Assembly (NCBI GenBank): GCA_030527665.1
Contig: JAUNAK010000027.1
Location: forward strand, 1 to 33,259
Source of the DNA: Eubacteriales bacterium
GTDB lineage: Bacteria; Bacillota; Clostridia; Lachnospirales; Lachnospiraceae
Direction of reading: 5' to 3'
Length of the DNA: 33,259 bases
Shown here one piece after another: positions 23,820-30,620 of the stretch. Every line of letters starts with the position of its first letter. Within the stretch, counting starts at the first letter, position 1. Under the pieces are notes generated by a model that was not told where the DNA came from, did not search any database, and worked only from the letters and a program-made list of their open reading frames with translations. The position numbers were made by a program, and so were the translations under genes.

Positions 23820-24992
23820 ATGGCCAATGACTGCACATTTAAAAATAATGGAAAGCTGAAACTGCTCATTATCGTAGGAACCCGGCCGGAGATCATCCGT
23901 CTGTCTGCCGTGATTACGAAATGCCGCAGATATTTCGATACGATCCTTGCGCATACAGGACAGAATTATGACTATAATCTGAACGGTGTTTTTTTTAAGG
24001 ATCTTGAGCTGGAGGCTCCTGAGGTGTATATGGATGCTGTCGGAGAGGATCTGGGGGAGACGATCGGGAATATCATCGATCGTTCCTATAAATTGATGAA
24101 GCGAATCCATCCGGATGGACTGCTTATCCTCGGCGATACCAATTCCTGTCTGTCTGCAATAGCGGCCAAGCGGCTTCATATTCCGATCTTTCATATGGAA
24201 GCGGGAAACCGGTGCAAGGATGAATGTCTGCCGGAAGAAACCAACCGACGGATCGTGGATATCATATCCGATGTAAATATGGCCTATTCCGAACACGCCA
24301 GACGATACCTGGAGGAATGCGGGCTGCCTAAAGAGCGGACCTTTGTAACCGGTTCGCCGATGGCAGAAGTACTGCATAAAAATCTGGCAGCCATCGAAAA
24401 CAGTGAGATCCATAAGAGGCTTGGTCTTGAAAAAGGAAAATACATTCTGCTCTCCGCTCATCGGGAGGAGAATATTGATACGGACAGAAATTTCCGGTCG
24501 CTGTTTACCGCAATTAACCGCATGGCAGAGCAGTACGATCTGCCGATCCTGTATTCCTGTCATCCGAGATCTCGAAAACGGCTGGAGGAAAGCGGTTTTG
24601 CGCTTGATCCCCGGGTGATCTGTCATGAACCGATGGGATTTCATGATTACAACTGTCTGCAGATGCATGCATTTGCGGTGGTTTCCGACAGCGGAACACT
24701 GCCGGAAGAGGCATCGTTCTTTACCTCGGTCGGTTATCCGTTCCCGGCGGTATGTATCCGTACGTCGACCGAACGGCCGGAAGCTCTTGATCAGGGATGT
24801 TTTACACTGGCCGGTATTGACGGGCAGTCACTGCTGCGGGCAGTAGAACTTGCAGTTCAGATGAAAGCAGATGGGTTTTACGGTGTACCGGTCCCGGTCT
24901 ATACCGATGAACATGTCAGTGACAAAGTTGTTAAGATCATACAGTCCTATACCGGAATTGTGGATCGTATGGTCTGGAGAAAGGGAGAATAG
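23820..24992 (+). CDS. capG: UDP-N-acetyl-sugar 2-epimerase (CapG/FnlC type)
   Basis: 390-aa non-hydrolysing 2-epimerase of the WecB fold; in this context it makes UDP-L-FucNAc from UDP-N-acetyl-L-pneumosamine, the last step of the CapE-F-G pathway. Motifs are IIVGTRPEIIRLSAVI, HTGQNYDYNLN, LILGDTNSCLSAIAAKRLHI, HMEAGNRCKDECLPEETNRR (catalytic-site region), LSAHREENID and VVSDSGTLPEEASFF. GNRCKDECLPEE instead of the WecB-type GLRS...PEE fits the FnlC branch. The ATG has AGGAG 13 nt upstream, slightly far, inside the preceding tandem repeat. It ends 5 nt before the phosphatase gene. Confidence 0.93.
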   Translation: MANDCTFKNNGKLKLLIIVGTRPEIIRLSAVITKCRRYFDTILAHTGQNYDYNLNGVFFKDLELEAPEVYMDAVGEDLGETIGNIIDRSYKLMKRIHPDGLLILGDTNSCLSAIAAKRLHIPIFHMEAGNRCKDECLPEETNRRIVDIISDVNMAYSEHARRYLEECGLPKERTFVTGSPMAEVLHKNLAAIENSEIHKRLGLEKGKYILLSAHREENIDTDRNFRSLFTAINRMAEQYDLPILYSCHPRSRKRLEESGFALDPRVICHEPMGFHDYNCLQMHAFAVVSDSGTLPEEASFFTSVGYPFPAVCIRTSTERPEALDQGCFTLAGIDGQSLLRAVELAVQMKADGFYGVPVPVYTDEHVSDKVVKIIQSYTGIVDRMVWRKGE

Positions 24993-24997
24993 AGAAC

Positions 24998-25711
24998 ATG
25001 CCGTTTTTTGATATGCACAATCATTCCCTGTTTGGGGTCGATGACGGTGCACAAACCGAAGCGCATATGTGCAGAATGATCGATGCTTCCTATGCGGATG
25101 GTGTACGGAGCATGTGTCTGACTCCGCATTTTCATCCCGGTTATTTTGGAAATAACAGGGAAAAGTCAGAAGAGGCATTTCGTATCCTGCAGGCCTATGC
25201 AGCAGAGGCATATCCGGATCTGGAGTTGTATCTGGGAAATGAACTGCGATATAGTCCGGATTGTATCAGCTGGCTGGATGACGGGGCCTGCCGTACCATG
25301 AATGGCAGCCGGTATTGTCTGGTCGATTTTTCTGAAGCAGAATCGGAAAATAAAATCGTCGGCGGAATCGACAGGCTGCTGAATGCCGGGTATCATCCGA
25401 TCCTTGCACATGCAGAGCGATATCGGAATCTGGACCGGAAATGCAAAGCGATTCACGATATGCGTGAAAATGGTGTTATCATACAGGTAGATGCACAATC
25501 CGTTCTGGGAGGATTCGGACTGCGGATTCAGATGCGGACGAAACGAATTCTGCAGCTGGGGCTTGCGGATCTGATCGGTTCCGATGCACATGATACCAGC
25601 CATAGACCTCCGGAATTGTCGTTGAGCTTCCAGAAGATTTCTGCAAAGTACGGAACCGACTATGCTGAAAGCATGTTTTGTCATAATGCAGGAAAACTGA
25701 TACAGAAATAA
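24998..25711 (+). CDS. cpsB: CpsB/CapC-type tyrosine-protein phosphatase (PHP family)
   Basis: 237-aa metal-dependent phosphatase that removes phosphate from the Tyr cluster of the BY-kinase encoded two genes downstream. PHP motifs are visible: DMHNHSLFGVDDGA (H7, H9, D15/D16), LTPHFHPGY (H44, H46), GNELRYS, LAHAERY and GSDAHD near the C-terminus. Length is slightly below the streptococcal 243 aa. It follows capG by 5 nt and precedes the Wzz-like gene by 31 nt, in the order phosphatase, co-polymerase, kinase, LCP. It acts in the cytoplasm and tunes chain length and export. Confidence 0.93.
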   Translation: MPFFDMHNHSLFGVDDGAQTEAHMCRMIDASYADGVRSMCLTPHFHPGYFGNNREKSEEAFRILQAYAAEAYPDLELYLGNELRYSPDCISWLDDGACRTMNGSRYCLVDFSEAESENKIVGGIDRLLNAGYHPILAHAERYRNLDRKCKAIHDMRENGVIIQVDAQSVLGGFGLRIQMRTKRILQLGLADLIGSDAHDTSHRPPELSLSFQKISAKYGTDYAESMFCHNAGKLIQK

Positions 25712-25742
25712 AAGTATAAGAGTATAACAGGAGTAACCGGAA

Positions 25743-26501
25743 ATGGAACATACAAACGGAACCAGGATCATTTCACTGAAAGATCTATGGGACATTTTTA
25801 TTCACAGATTACCAATCATGATTATTGCAGCCGTGCTGTGCACAGGTGCCTTTTTTGCATTTAACCGCATAACGTTTACCCCGCAGTACGCGTCTACGGC
25901 AACACTGTATATTCTTCGTCAGGATGGAGAGAAGGATACGACGGATGCGGACATGGGATTCTCTCTGGCATTGAAAGTCATCAATGACTGTACCTATTTG
26001 TTAAAAAGTCATGCCGTTGTCGATGAGGTCATCGACAGCATGAAGCTGGATATGACATATAAAGAACTGTCCGGCAAGATCTCCACATCCAATCCGGAGA
26101 ATACACGTATACTGGAGGTCGTTGTACAGGCAGACTCTCCGAAGGAAGCGAAGGCAATCGTAGATACGCTCTGCAAGATCGGGCAGAATAAGATCACTGA
26201 GGCAATGGGCTTTCAGCAGGTGAATTTTTACGAGCATGGAACGCTGGAAACGAAGCCCTGCAATACGATCGGTCTTCGTACATATGCGGTGATCGGCATA
26301 ATCGTTATGCTGCTTACATACGGCATATATCTGCTGCTGTTTATGCTGGATGACAGCATAAAAACAGAAGAGGATATCAAAGAGTATCTGGAATTGAGCA
26401 TTCTGGGTGAGATTCCGAATGCGAATGACGGCAGCAGACGTCATTACGGCTATTACAGTGCCGATCAGGACAAAAAAGGGAAAAAGGGCAGGAAGAAATG
26501 A
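25743..26501 (+). CDS. cpsC: Wzz/CpsC-like chain-length determinant, BY-kinase activator
   Basis: 252-aa polysaccharide co-polymerase with two membrane helices (about 22-41 and about 180-202) enclosing an extracytoplasmic domain. The first helix is preceded by SLKDLWDIFIHRLPIM and followed by FTPQYASTATLYILRQDG, the usual Wzz N-terminal strand. The loop contains YLLKSHAVVDEVI and EVVVQADSPKEAKAIVDTLC. The C-terminal cytoplasmic tail (DDSIKTEEDIKEYLELSILG) is the conserved activator segment for the separate kinase, and the very end is Lys/Gly-rich. The stop overlaps the kinase start by 4 nt, consistent with stoichiometric expression. Confidence 0.92.
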   Translation: MEHTNGTRIISLKDLWDIFIHRLPIMIIAAVLCTGAFFAFNRITFTPQYASTATLYILRQDGEKDTTDADMGFSLALKVINDCTYLLKSHAVVDEVIDSMKLDMTYKELSGKISTSNPENTRILEVVVQADSPKEAKAIVDTLCKIGQNKITEAMGFQQVNFYEHGTLETKPCNTIGLRTYAVIGIIVMLLTYGIYLLLFMLDDSIKTEEDIKEYLELSILGEIPNANDGSRRHYGYYSADQDKKGKKGRKK

Positions 26502-27205
26502 AAAATATTACATTAAAGCTTACCGGAGAAAATGATTTTTTTACTCAGGAAGCATATAAGGTTCTCAGAACAAATCTGCAGTTCTGCGGACAGGATATCA
26601 AGGTAATTGCATTGACCAGCTGTAATGAAAATGAAGGAAAAACAACCGTATCTCTGGGACTTGGAAAATGTCTGGCAGAGCTGGATAAGAAAGTGCTGGT
26701 CATTGACGGCGATATGCGGAAATCGGTCATTGTCGGACGCAATACGGATTCGCAGAAAGTCGTCGGTCTCAGTGAACTGCTGTCCGGTCAGGAAAGCATC
26801 AATGATTGTATCTATAAAACGCAGTATCCGAATCTGCATCTGCTCTTTGCGGGAAAGTACCCGCCGAATCCGACCGAGCTGCTGAACGGCCGTACGTTTT
26901 CGGTGCTGATCGAGGCTTTACGAAAGCATTATGATTATATCCTGATCGACACCCCGCCTCTGGGACAGGTCATTGACGCAGCTGTCATTGCGACGCAGTG
27001 CGATGGTTCGGTTCTGGTGATCGGCAGCAGCCGCATTCATCGAACTCAGGCGATGGATGTTGTCGAGCAGCTGAAAAAAAGCGGCAGCAAGGTACTGGGC
27101 GTGATCCGGAATAATGCAAAAAAAGGCGGAAGAGGATATTACCGCTACGGATACGGGAAAAAGTATGGATACGGAAAACGATACGGATATGGTAAACAGG
27201 TATGA
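26498..27205 (+). CDS. cpsD: CpsD/CapB-type bacterial tyrosine kinase
   Basis: 235-aa cytoplasmic BY-kinase that autophosphorylates on C-terminal tyrosines and controls polymerisation together with the CpsC-like protein. Walker A is SCNENEGKTT (41-50, K48); Walker A' is VIDGDMRKS (D70, D72); Walker B is ILIDTPP (D151). The N-terminal EAYKVLRTNLQF is the oligomerisation segment. The tail YYRYGYGKKYGYGKRYGYGK (214-233) carries eight tyrosines in 18 residues, in three GYGK-type units. It overlaps cpsC by 4 nt and the LCP gene by 4 nt. Confidence 0.95.
   Translation: MKNITLKLTGENDFFTQEAYKVLRTNLQFCGQDIKVIALTSCNENEGKTTVSLGLGKCLAELDKKVLVIDGDMRKSVIVGRNTDSQKVVGLSELLSGQESINDCIYKTQYPNLHLLFAGKYPPNPTELLNGRTFSVLIEALRKHYDYILIDTPPLGQVIDAAVIATQCDGSVLVIGSSRIHRTQAMDVVEQLKKSGSKVLGVIRNNAKKGGRGYYRYGYGKKYGYGKRYGYGKQV
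27146..27199 (+). repeat. Three 18-bp tandem repeats coding the kinase Tyr tail
   Basis: Units at 27146-27163, 27164-27181 and 27182-27199 follow TAYGGATAYGGNAAA plus one variable codon, each coding YGYGK plus K, R or Q. Changes are mostly third-position. Copy-number change would alter the number of phosphorylatable tyrosines in steps of two without shifting the frame. Confidence 0.88.
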
Positions 27206-28776
27206 AAAACAGTAAATTATGGTCTTTGACAACGATCGTTCTGCTTCTGTTTCAGATCGGTCTGGAACTGGTTGCAATCTATAAGATCTTTCAGATGAAT
27301 ATGCTGCCTCCGCGGTATCTGGCAGTTCTTGTCGGCAGTCTTGTGCTGGCTGTTCTGTTATCGGCTTTTCTGCTGTTATTTCGGACAAGTAGGGACGGAG
27401 CGGCAGGAAGAAATATCCGAAGAGGACTGGGCGTTCTTCTGATTATTCTGACCTGTGTTGGGTCTTTGTTTATTGCCTCGCTTGTAAGCAAAGTAAAGCA
27501 TACGATCGGCAATGTAACAGAAGCAAAACGGGATGTAAAAGCAGTGGCTGCGGTCTATGTTTTATCGGATGACCGTGCCTTGAAACTGGCGGACTCGGGA
27601 GAGTATCGATTCGGCGTTATGGGGAATTTTGATACGGATGTGACGGAATATGCCGTGCAGTACTGCCGAGAGGAACTGCAGAGGGATATTACAGTCATCT
27701 CCAGACCGACGATCGTCGAAAATGCGGAAGCATTGTATAACGGTTCCATTCAGGCATTGATCGTTAATGAATCCTATATTTCCCTTCTGGATGAGCTGGA
27801 AGCTTATGCGGATTTTGCGGAGCGTACACGTGTACTGGCTGAAATTCCGGTTCCGGAGAAGGGGCCGGAAAAGGAGACGGCAGAGAATGCAGGAACAGCG
27901 GATGCAAATGCAGGAGATCCGCATGCAGCGGGTGAGGGGGATTCCGCAGATGGTGTCGATCGTGAGGCAGCTGCGGTCATTCGTGACGCAGAAGCTGTAA
28001 CAAATACTCCTTTCGTTATGTATATCAGCGGTTCGGATTCAACAAGTGAGATGCTGAGTACCGGAAGAAGTGATGTGAATATTCTGATGGCAGTCAATCC
28101 GCAGACAAAGCAGATCCTTCTGGTGAATACACCGCGTGATTATTATATCGGAAACCCGGCCGGTGACGGTGCACCGGATAAACTGACGCACTGCGGAATC
28201 TATGGTGTGAACTGTTCCATAGAGGCACTGGAAGACCTGTACGGCATTCCGGTCACCTATTACAGCCAGATCAATTTTACGGGATTTGAAACGTTGATCG
28301 ATGCCGTCGGCGGTGTTACTGTGGATTCGGAGGAGGCATTTTCAACCGGTGCATACAGCTATGTGCAGGGACCGAATGAACTCAACGGTGCGCAGGCGCT
28401 TGCTTTTGCCCGTGACCGCAAGCATGTTACCGGCGGCGACAACGGACGAGGTAAAAATCAGATGCGTGTGATCACCGCGCTGATCCGAAAGATCACCTCG
28501 GACAAAACGATCCTGCTTACACAATACAGTGCGATCCTGAACAGCCTTTCGGGTATGTTTATGACGAATATGACGTCGGAGGAGATTTCGGAGCTTGTAA
28601 AAATGCAGGTGAACGATATGGCATCCTGGAATATTTCTTCCTACGCAGCAACAGGAACCGGCAGTTCGAATACGACATATTCCATGCCGGGAACAGAGAG
28701 CTATGTCATGCTGCCGGATACAGACAGTGTAGAAGAAGCAAAAAAGAAATTGAATGAAGTGCTGTTGATACAGTAA
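27202..28776 (+). CDS. LytR-CpsA-Psr (LCP) family ligase/regulator
   Basis: 524-aa membrane protein that probably transfers the finished polymer from undecaprenyl pyrophosphate to the cell wall outside the membrane. Three N-terminal helices (about 7-27, 39-61, 76-95) are followed by an extracytoplasmic domain (about 100-215, MGNFDTDVTEYAVQYCREEL...IVNESYISLLDEL), then an Ala/Gly/Glu-rich linker (about 220-260). The LCP catalytic domain runs from SDVNILMAVNP (D291) through LLVNTPRDYYI (R312, D313) and THCGIYG to GAQALAFARDRK (R404, R406) and GKNQMR. Length and architecture match clostridial CpsA-like proteins. It is the last gene of the EPS operon and is followed at once by terminator-like hairpins. 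Confidence 0.94.
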   Translation: MKNSKLWSLTTIVLLLFQIGLELVAIYKIFQMNMLPPRYLAVLVGSLVLAVLLSAFLLLFRTSRDGAAGRNIRRGLGVLLIILTCVGSLFIASLVSKVKHTIGNVTEAKRDVKAVAAVYVLSDDRALKLADSGEYRFGVMGNFDTDVTEYAVQYCREELQRDITVISRPTIVENAEALYNGSIQALIVNESYISLLDELEAYADFAERTRVLAEIPVPEKGPEKETAENAGTADANAGDPHAAGEGDSADGVDREAAAVIRDAEAVTNTPFVMYISGSDSTSEMLSTGRSDVNILMAVNPQTKQILLVNTPRDYYIGNPAGDGAPDKLTHCGIYGVNCSIEALEDLYGIPVTYYSQINFTGFETLIDAVGGVTVDSEEAFSTGAYSYVQGPNELNGAQALAFARDRKHVTGGDNGRGKNQMRVITALIRKITSDKTILLTQYSAILNSLSGMFMTNMTSEEISELVKMQVNDMASWNISSYAATGTGSSNTTYSMPGTESYVMLPDTDSVEEAKKKLNEVLLIQ

Positions 28777-28800
28777 TTCAGGTGTGAACCAAACTATGAG

Positions 28801-28822
28801 AAACACGCTTTGCGTTTTTTTT
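28801..28822 (+). terminator. Intrinsic terminator of the EPS operon
   Basis: A short stem (ACGC/GCGT, extended past one mismatch by AAA/TTT) with loop TTT is followed by eight T at 28815-28822, 24 nt after the LCP stop. The stem is short, but the T-run is strong; it is backed by a second terminator at 28891-28931. Confidence 0.65.
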
Positions 28823-28829
28823 AGCTGTC

Positions 28830-28876
28830 GCAGCGCTCCTCGAATGCTCGTGCCAGCACGGCATTCTCATCGCTGC
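28830..28876. repeat. Imperfect palindrome between convergent operons
   Basis: GCAGCG (28830-28835) pairs with CGCTGC (28871-28876). Inside, GAATGC plus CGTGC (28842-28853) pairs with GCACG plus GCATTC (28856-28866). The T8 at 28815-28822 and A7 at 28882-28888 could close the structure further. It resembles repetitive extragenic palindromes; copy number in the genome cannot be judged from this window. Confidence 0.65.
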
Positions 28877-28890
28877 TCGCGAAAAAAAGA

Positions 28891-28931
28891 GGCAGAAGAA
28901 GATATTGCTACAATACCTTCTTCTGCCTTTT
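28891..28931. terminator. Bidirectional intrinsic terminator
   Basis: A perfect 11-bp stem, GGCAGAAGAAG (28891-28901) with CTTCTTCTGCC (28917-28927), is followed by TTTT on the + strand (28928-28931). It is preceded by an A-run (28882-28888), which is a T-run on the - strand. Placement between the EPS operon and the convergent aminopeptidase gene fits a terminator working in both directions. Confidence 0.85.
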
Positions 28932-29008
28932 ATGTATCCGAGGATACTCCGGATTTCGATTCATTATTCAGGAAATTCTTTTTATTAATGCGTTAGGGGC
29001 GATCCATG

Positions 29009-29078
29009 CTTCTTCAGCACGAACGTTCCTTTACTGATGCATCAGGATCAAGCCTTACTCCTCCAGCACAAACGTTCC
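29009..29078 (-). repeat. Imperfect duplicate of the aminopeptidase 3' end
   Basis: The last codons of the - strand aminopeptidase (GTFVLEE, 29058-29078) recur downstream of its stop at 29009-29029 with 18 of 21 bases identical; all three differences are transitions. On the - strand the second copy reads GTFVLKK and continues HGSPLTH to a stop. The 49-nt offset is not a multiple of three, so it is not in frame with the gene. It may be a remnant of a duplicated or replaced gene end. Confidence 0.65.
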
Positions 29079-30374
29079 ATTTCCGGTCGTATGGATCGAA
29101 GTACAATAGAAAGCTTTCATTGCCTCTGTGAGATACCAGGTATCTCTGATGCCTCCGGTCTCATAGGGAGAGTGCATGGCCAGCTGCGGAGCACCGATGT
29201 CGATCGTGTTCAGAGATACGTGGGCATTGGCAATGTTTCCAAGGGTGGAGCCTCCGGGAACATCGGAATGATTCTGGAAATCCTGAACGGGAATGCCTGC
29301 TTTTCTGCAGATGCTGCGGAAGATGGCTGCAGATACGGCATCGGTGGTATATTTCTGGTTTGCACTATGCTTGATCACGACGCCTTCATTCAGGTGTACG
29401 TGATTGGTTGGATCGGCTTTTGCGATATGATTGGGATGAACGGCGTGCGCATTATCCGCAGACAGCATAAAGCCGGAACGGATCATCGTATGATGTTTTT
29501 CACGGGTCAGTCCCAGCGACTCGCTGATCCGTTCCAGAACATCGGACAGGAAAGTGGAATCCGCGCCCTGACGGGTCAGACTTCCGACTTCTTCATTGTC
29601 AAAAATACAGCAGACATTGATCGATGTACGGTTCCGGCTCTGCAGAAAAGCCTGAACAGATGCAAAGGCACACTGCAGATCATCCAGACGGGGAGCAGAG
29701 AAATATTGTTCGTCTGAGCCCCAGAAGGAGGCACGGGACCGATCATATAAGAACAGATCACGTCCAAGGATCTGTTCTTCCCGGCATCCCAGTACTTCTG
29801 CAAGCAGGGAGTTGAAACGGCCTGCAGAAGCCCCGTCTCCAAAAAGCGGAAGCATATCGGTCTGTGTCTTATAGGATACATTTTCGTTGGACTGACGGTT
29901 CATGTGTATCGCGAGACTTGGAAGGAGCACCAGATCCCGGTCGAAATGCACAAGCCGGGTCAGGATCTTTCCATTCTCTTCAATAACTGCCCGGCCAGCT
30001 GCAGACAGTGGTCGGTCAAACCAGGGAGCACAAAGCATACCGCCGTATTTTTCTACATTCAATTCTACATAGCTGTTGTCCCGGCAGATCTCCGGATTTT
30101 CCTTGATCTTAAAAGACGGAGAATCACTGTGGGAGGCGATCAGCTGATAATTTTCCGGTGTTTCTGAAGGAATACGGAAGGCAATGAGTGAGGAGCCTCC
30201 ACGTATACAGAAATAGGAGCTTCCGGGAGTGATCGACCAGGGTTTCTGTTCTTCCAGTTCGTTCACACCTTCCGCAAGAAGCTGCCGGCGGATATTGTCG
30301 ATCACATGATAGCAGCTGGGAGAGGCGCTGATAAAGTCAGTCAACTGACGGGTAATTTTTTTAAAATGATCCAT
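29055..30374 (-). CDS. M18 family aminopeptidase (aspartyl aminopeptidase type)
   Basis: 439-aa cytoplasmic zinc peptidase that removes N-terminal, often acidic, residues from peptides. Metal and catalytic motifs in order: LIASHSDSPSFKIK (H82, D84), PWFDRPLSAAGR, SAPRLDDLQCAFA (metal-bridging Asp), CIFDNEEVGS (catalytic Glu and metal Glu), MLSADNAHAVHPN, HSDVPGGSTLG and DIGAPQLAMHSPYE (final His ligand). Length matches the bacterial M18 family. The start is preceded by AAGGAAAA (30392-30385 on the - strand). The gene is convergent with the EPS operon and divergent from the zinc-ribbon operon, so it is probably an unrelated housekeeping unit. Confidence 0.95.
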   Translation of the reverse strand: MDHFKKITRQLTDFISASPSCYHVIDNIRRQLLAEGVNELEEQKPWSITPGSSYFCIRGGSSLIAFRIPSETPENYQLIASHSDSPSFKIKENPEICRDNSYVELNVEKYGGMLCAPWFDRPLSAAGRAVIEENGKILTRLVHFDRDLVLLPSLAIHMNRQSNENVSYKTQTDMLPLFGDGASAGRFNSLLAEVLGCREEQILGRDLFLYDRSRASFWGSDEQYFSAPRLDDLQCAFASVQAFLQSRNRTSINVCCIFDNEEVGSLTRQGADSTFLSDVLERISESLGLTREKHHTMIRSGFMLSADNAHAVHPNHIAKADPTNHVHLNEGVVIKHSANQKYTTDAVSAAIFRSICRKAGIPVQDFQNHSDVPGGSTLGNIANAHVSLNTIDIGAPQLAMHSPYETGGIRDTWYLTEAMKAFYCTSIHTTGNGTFVLEE

Positions 30375-30492
30375 ATGGGTGTTGTTTTCCTTTTTCGATT
30401 TATATATTTTTAATTTGTAATTAGGATACGGTCTGTCAGCGGAGATGTCAACAGAAGGGGCGGAGAATGGTGCCCATAAAGAATGTGTCCTA

Positions 30493-30501
30493 TGTTATAC
30501 T
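30493..30501 (+). promoter_or_regulatory. Extended -10 promoter for the zinc-ribbon/TPM operon
   Basis: TGTTATACT at 30493-30501 is a TG-n-TATACT extended -10 element. No good -35 is visible about 17 nt upstream, which extended -10 promoters can tolerate. It predicts a transcript start near 30508 and a leader of about 110 nt before the ATG at 30621. Confidence 0.5.
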
Positions 30502-30511
30502 GAAATGTATA

Positions 30512-30560
30512 GGAGAGATTCCATGCTGTGCCTTGAGGGAACAGCGTGCGCAGGCTCTCC
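30512..30560 (+). promoter_or_regulatory. Structured 5' leader (nested stems)
   Basis: GGAGAG (30512-30517) pairs with CTCTCC (30555-30560). Inside it CATGCTGT (30522-30529) pairs with ACAGCGTG (30541-30548, one G-U). The outer stem hides the GGAGAG ribosome site of the short ORF at 30523. The structure lies just after the predicted transcript start. It does not match a riboswitch class I can name. Confidence 0.5.
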
Positions 30561-30585
30561 GCATACTGATCTGGAAAATGGATAA
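30523..30585 (+). CDS. Possible 20-codon leader ORF
   Basis: ATG at 30523 is preceded by AGGAG (30511-30515) with a 7-nt gap and reads 20 codons (MLCLEGTACAGSPHTDLENG) to TAA at 30583-30585, 35 nt before the downstream ATG. The ribosome site is better than that of the main gene. It may be a regulatory leader peptide with two Cys codons, or chance; conservation is unknown. Confidence 0.35.
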   Translation: MLCLEGTACAGSPHTDLENG

Positions 30586-30620
30586 CTGGATGATCAACAG
30601 GGAAAGGATGATGTGTATTT

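Noticed and set aside
25712-25742. Second tandem repeat (AAAAGTATAAGAGTATAAC)
   Set aside because: Only two or three degenerate 8-10 bp units in 31 nt; similar AAGAGTAT words also occur near 2470 and 33137, so it is weak.
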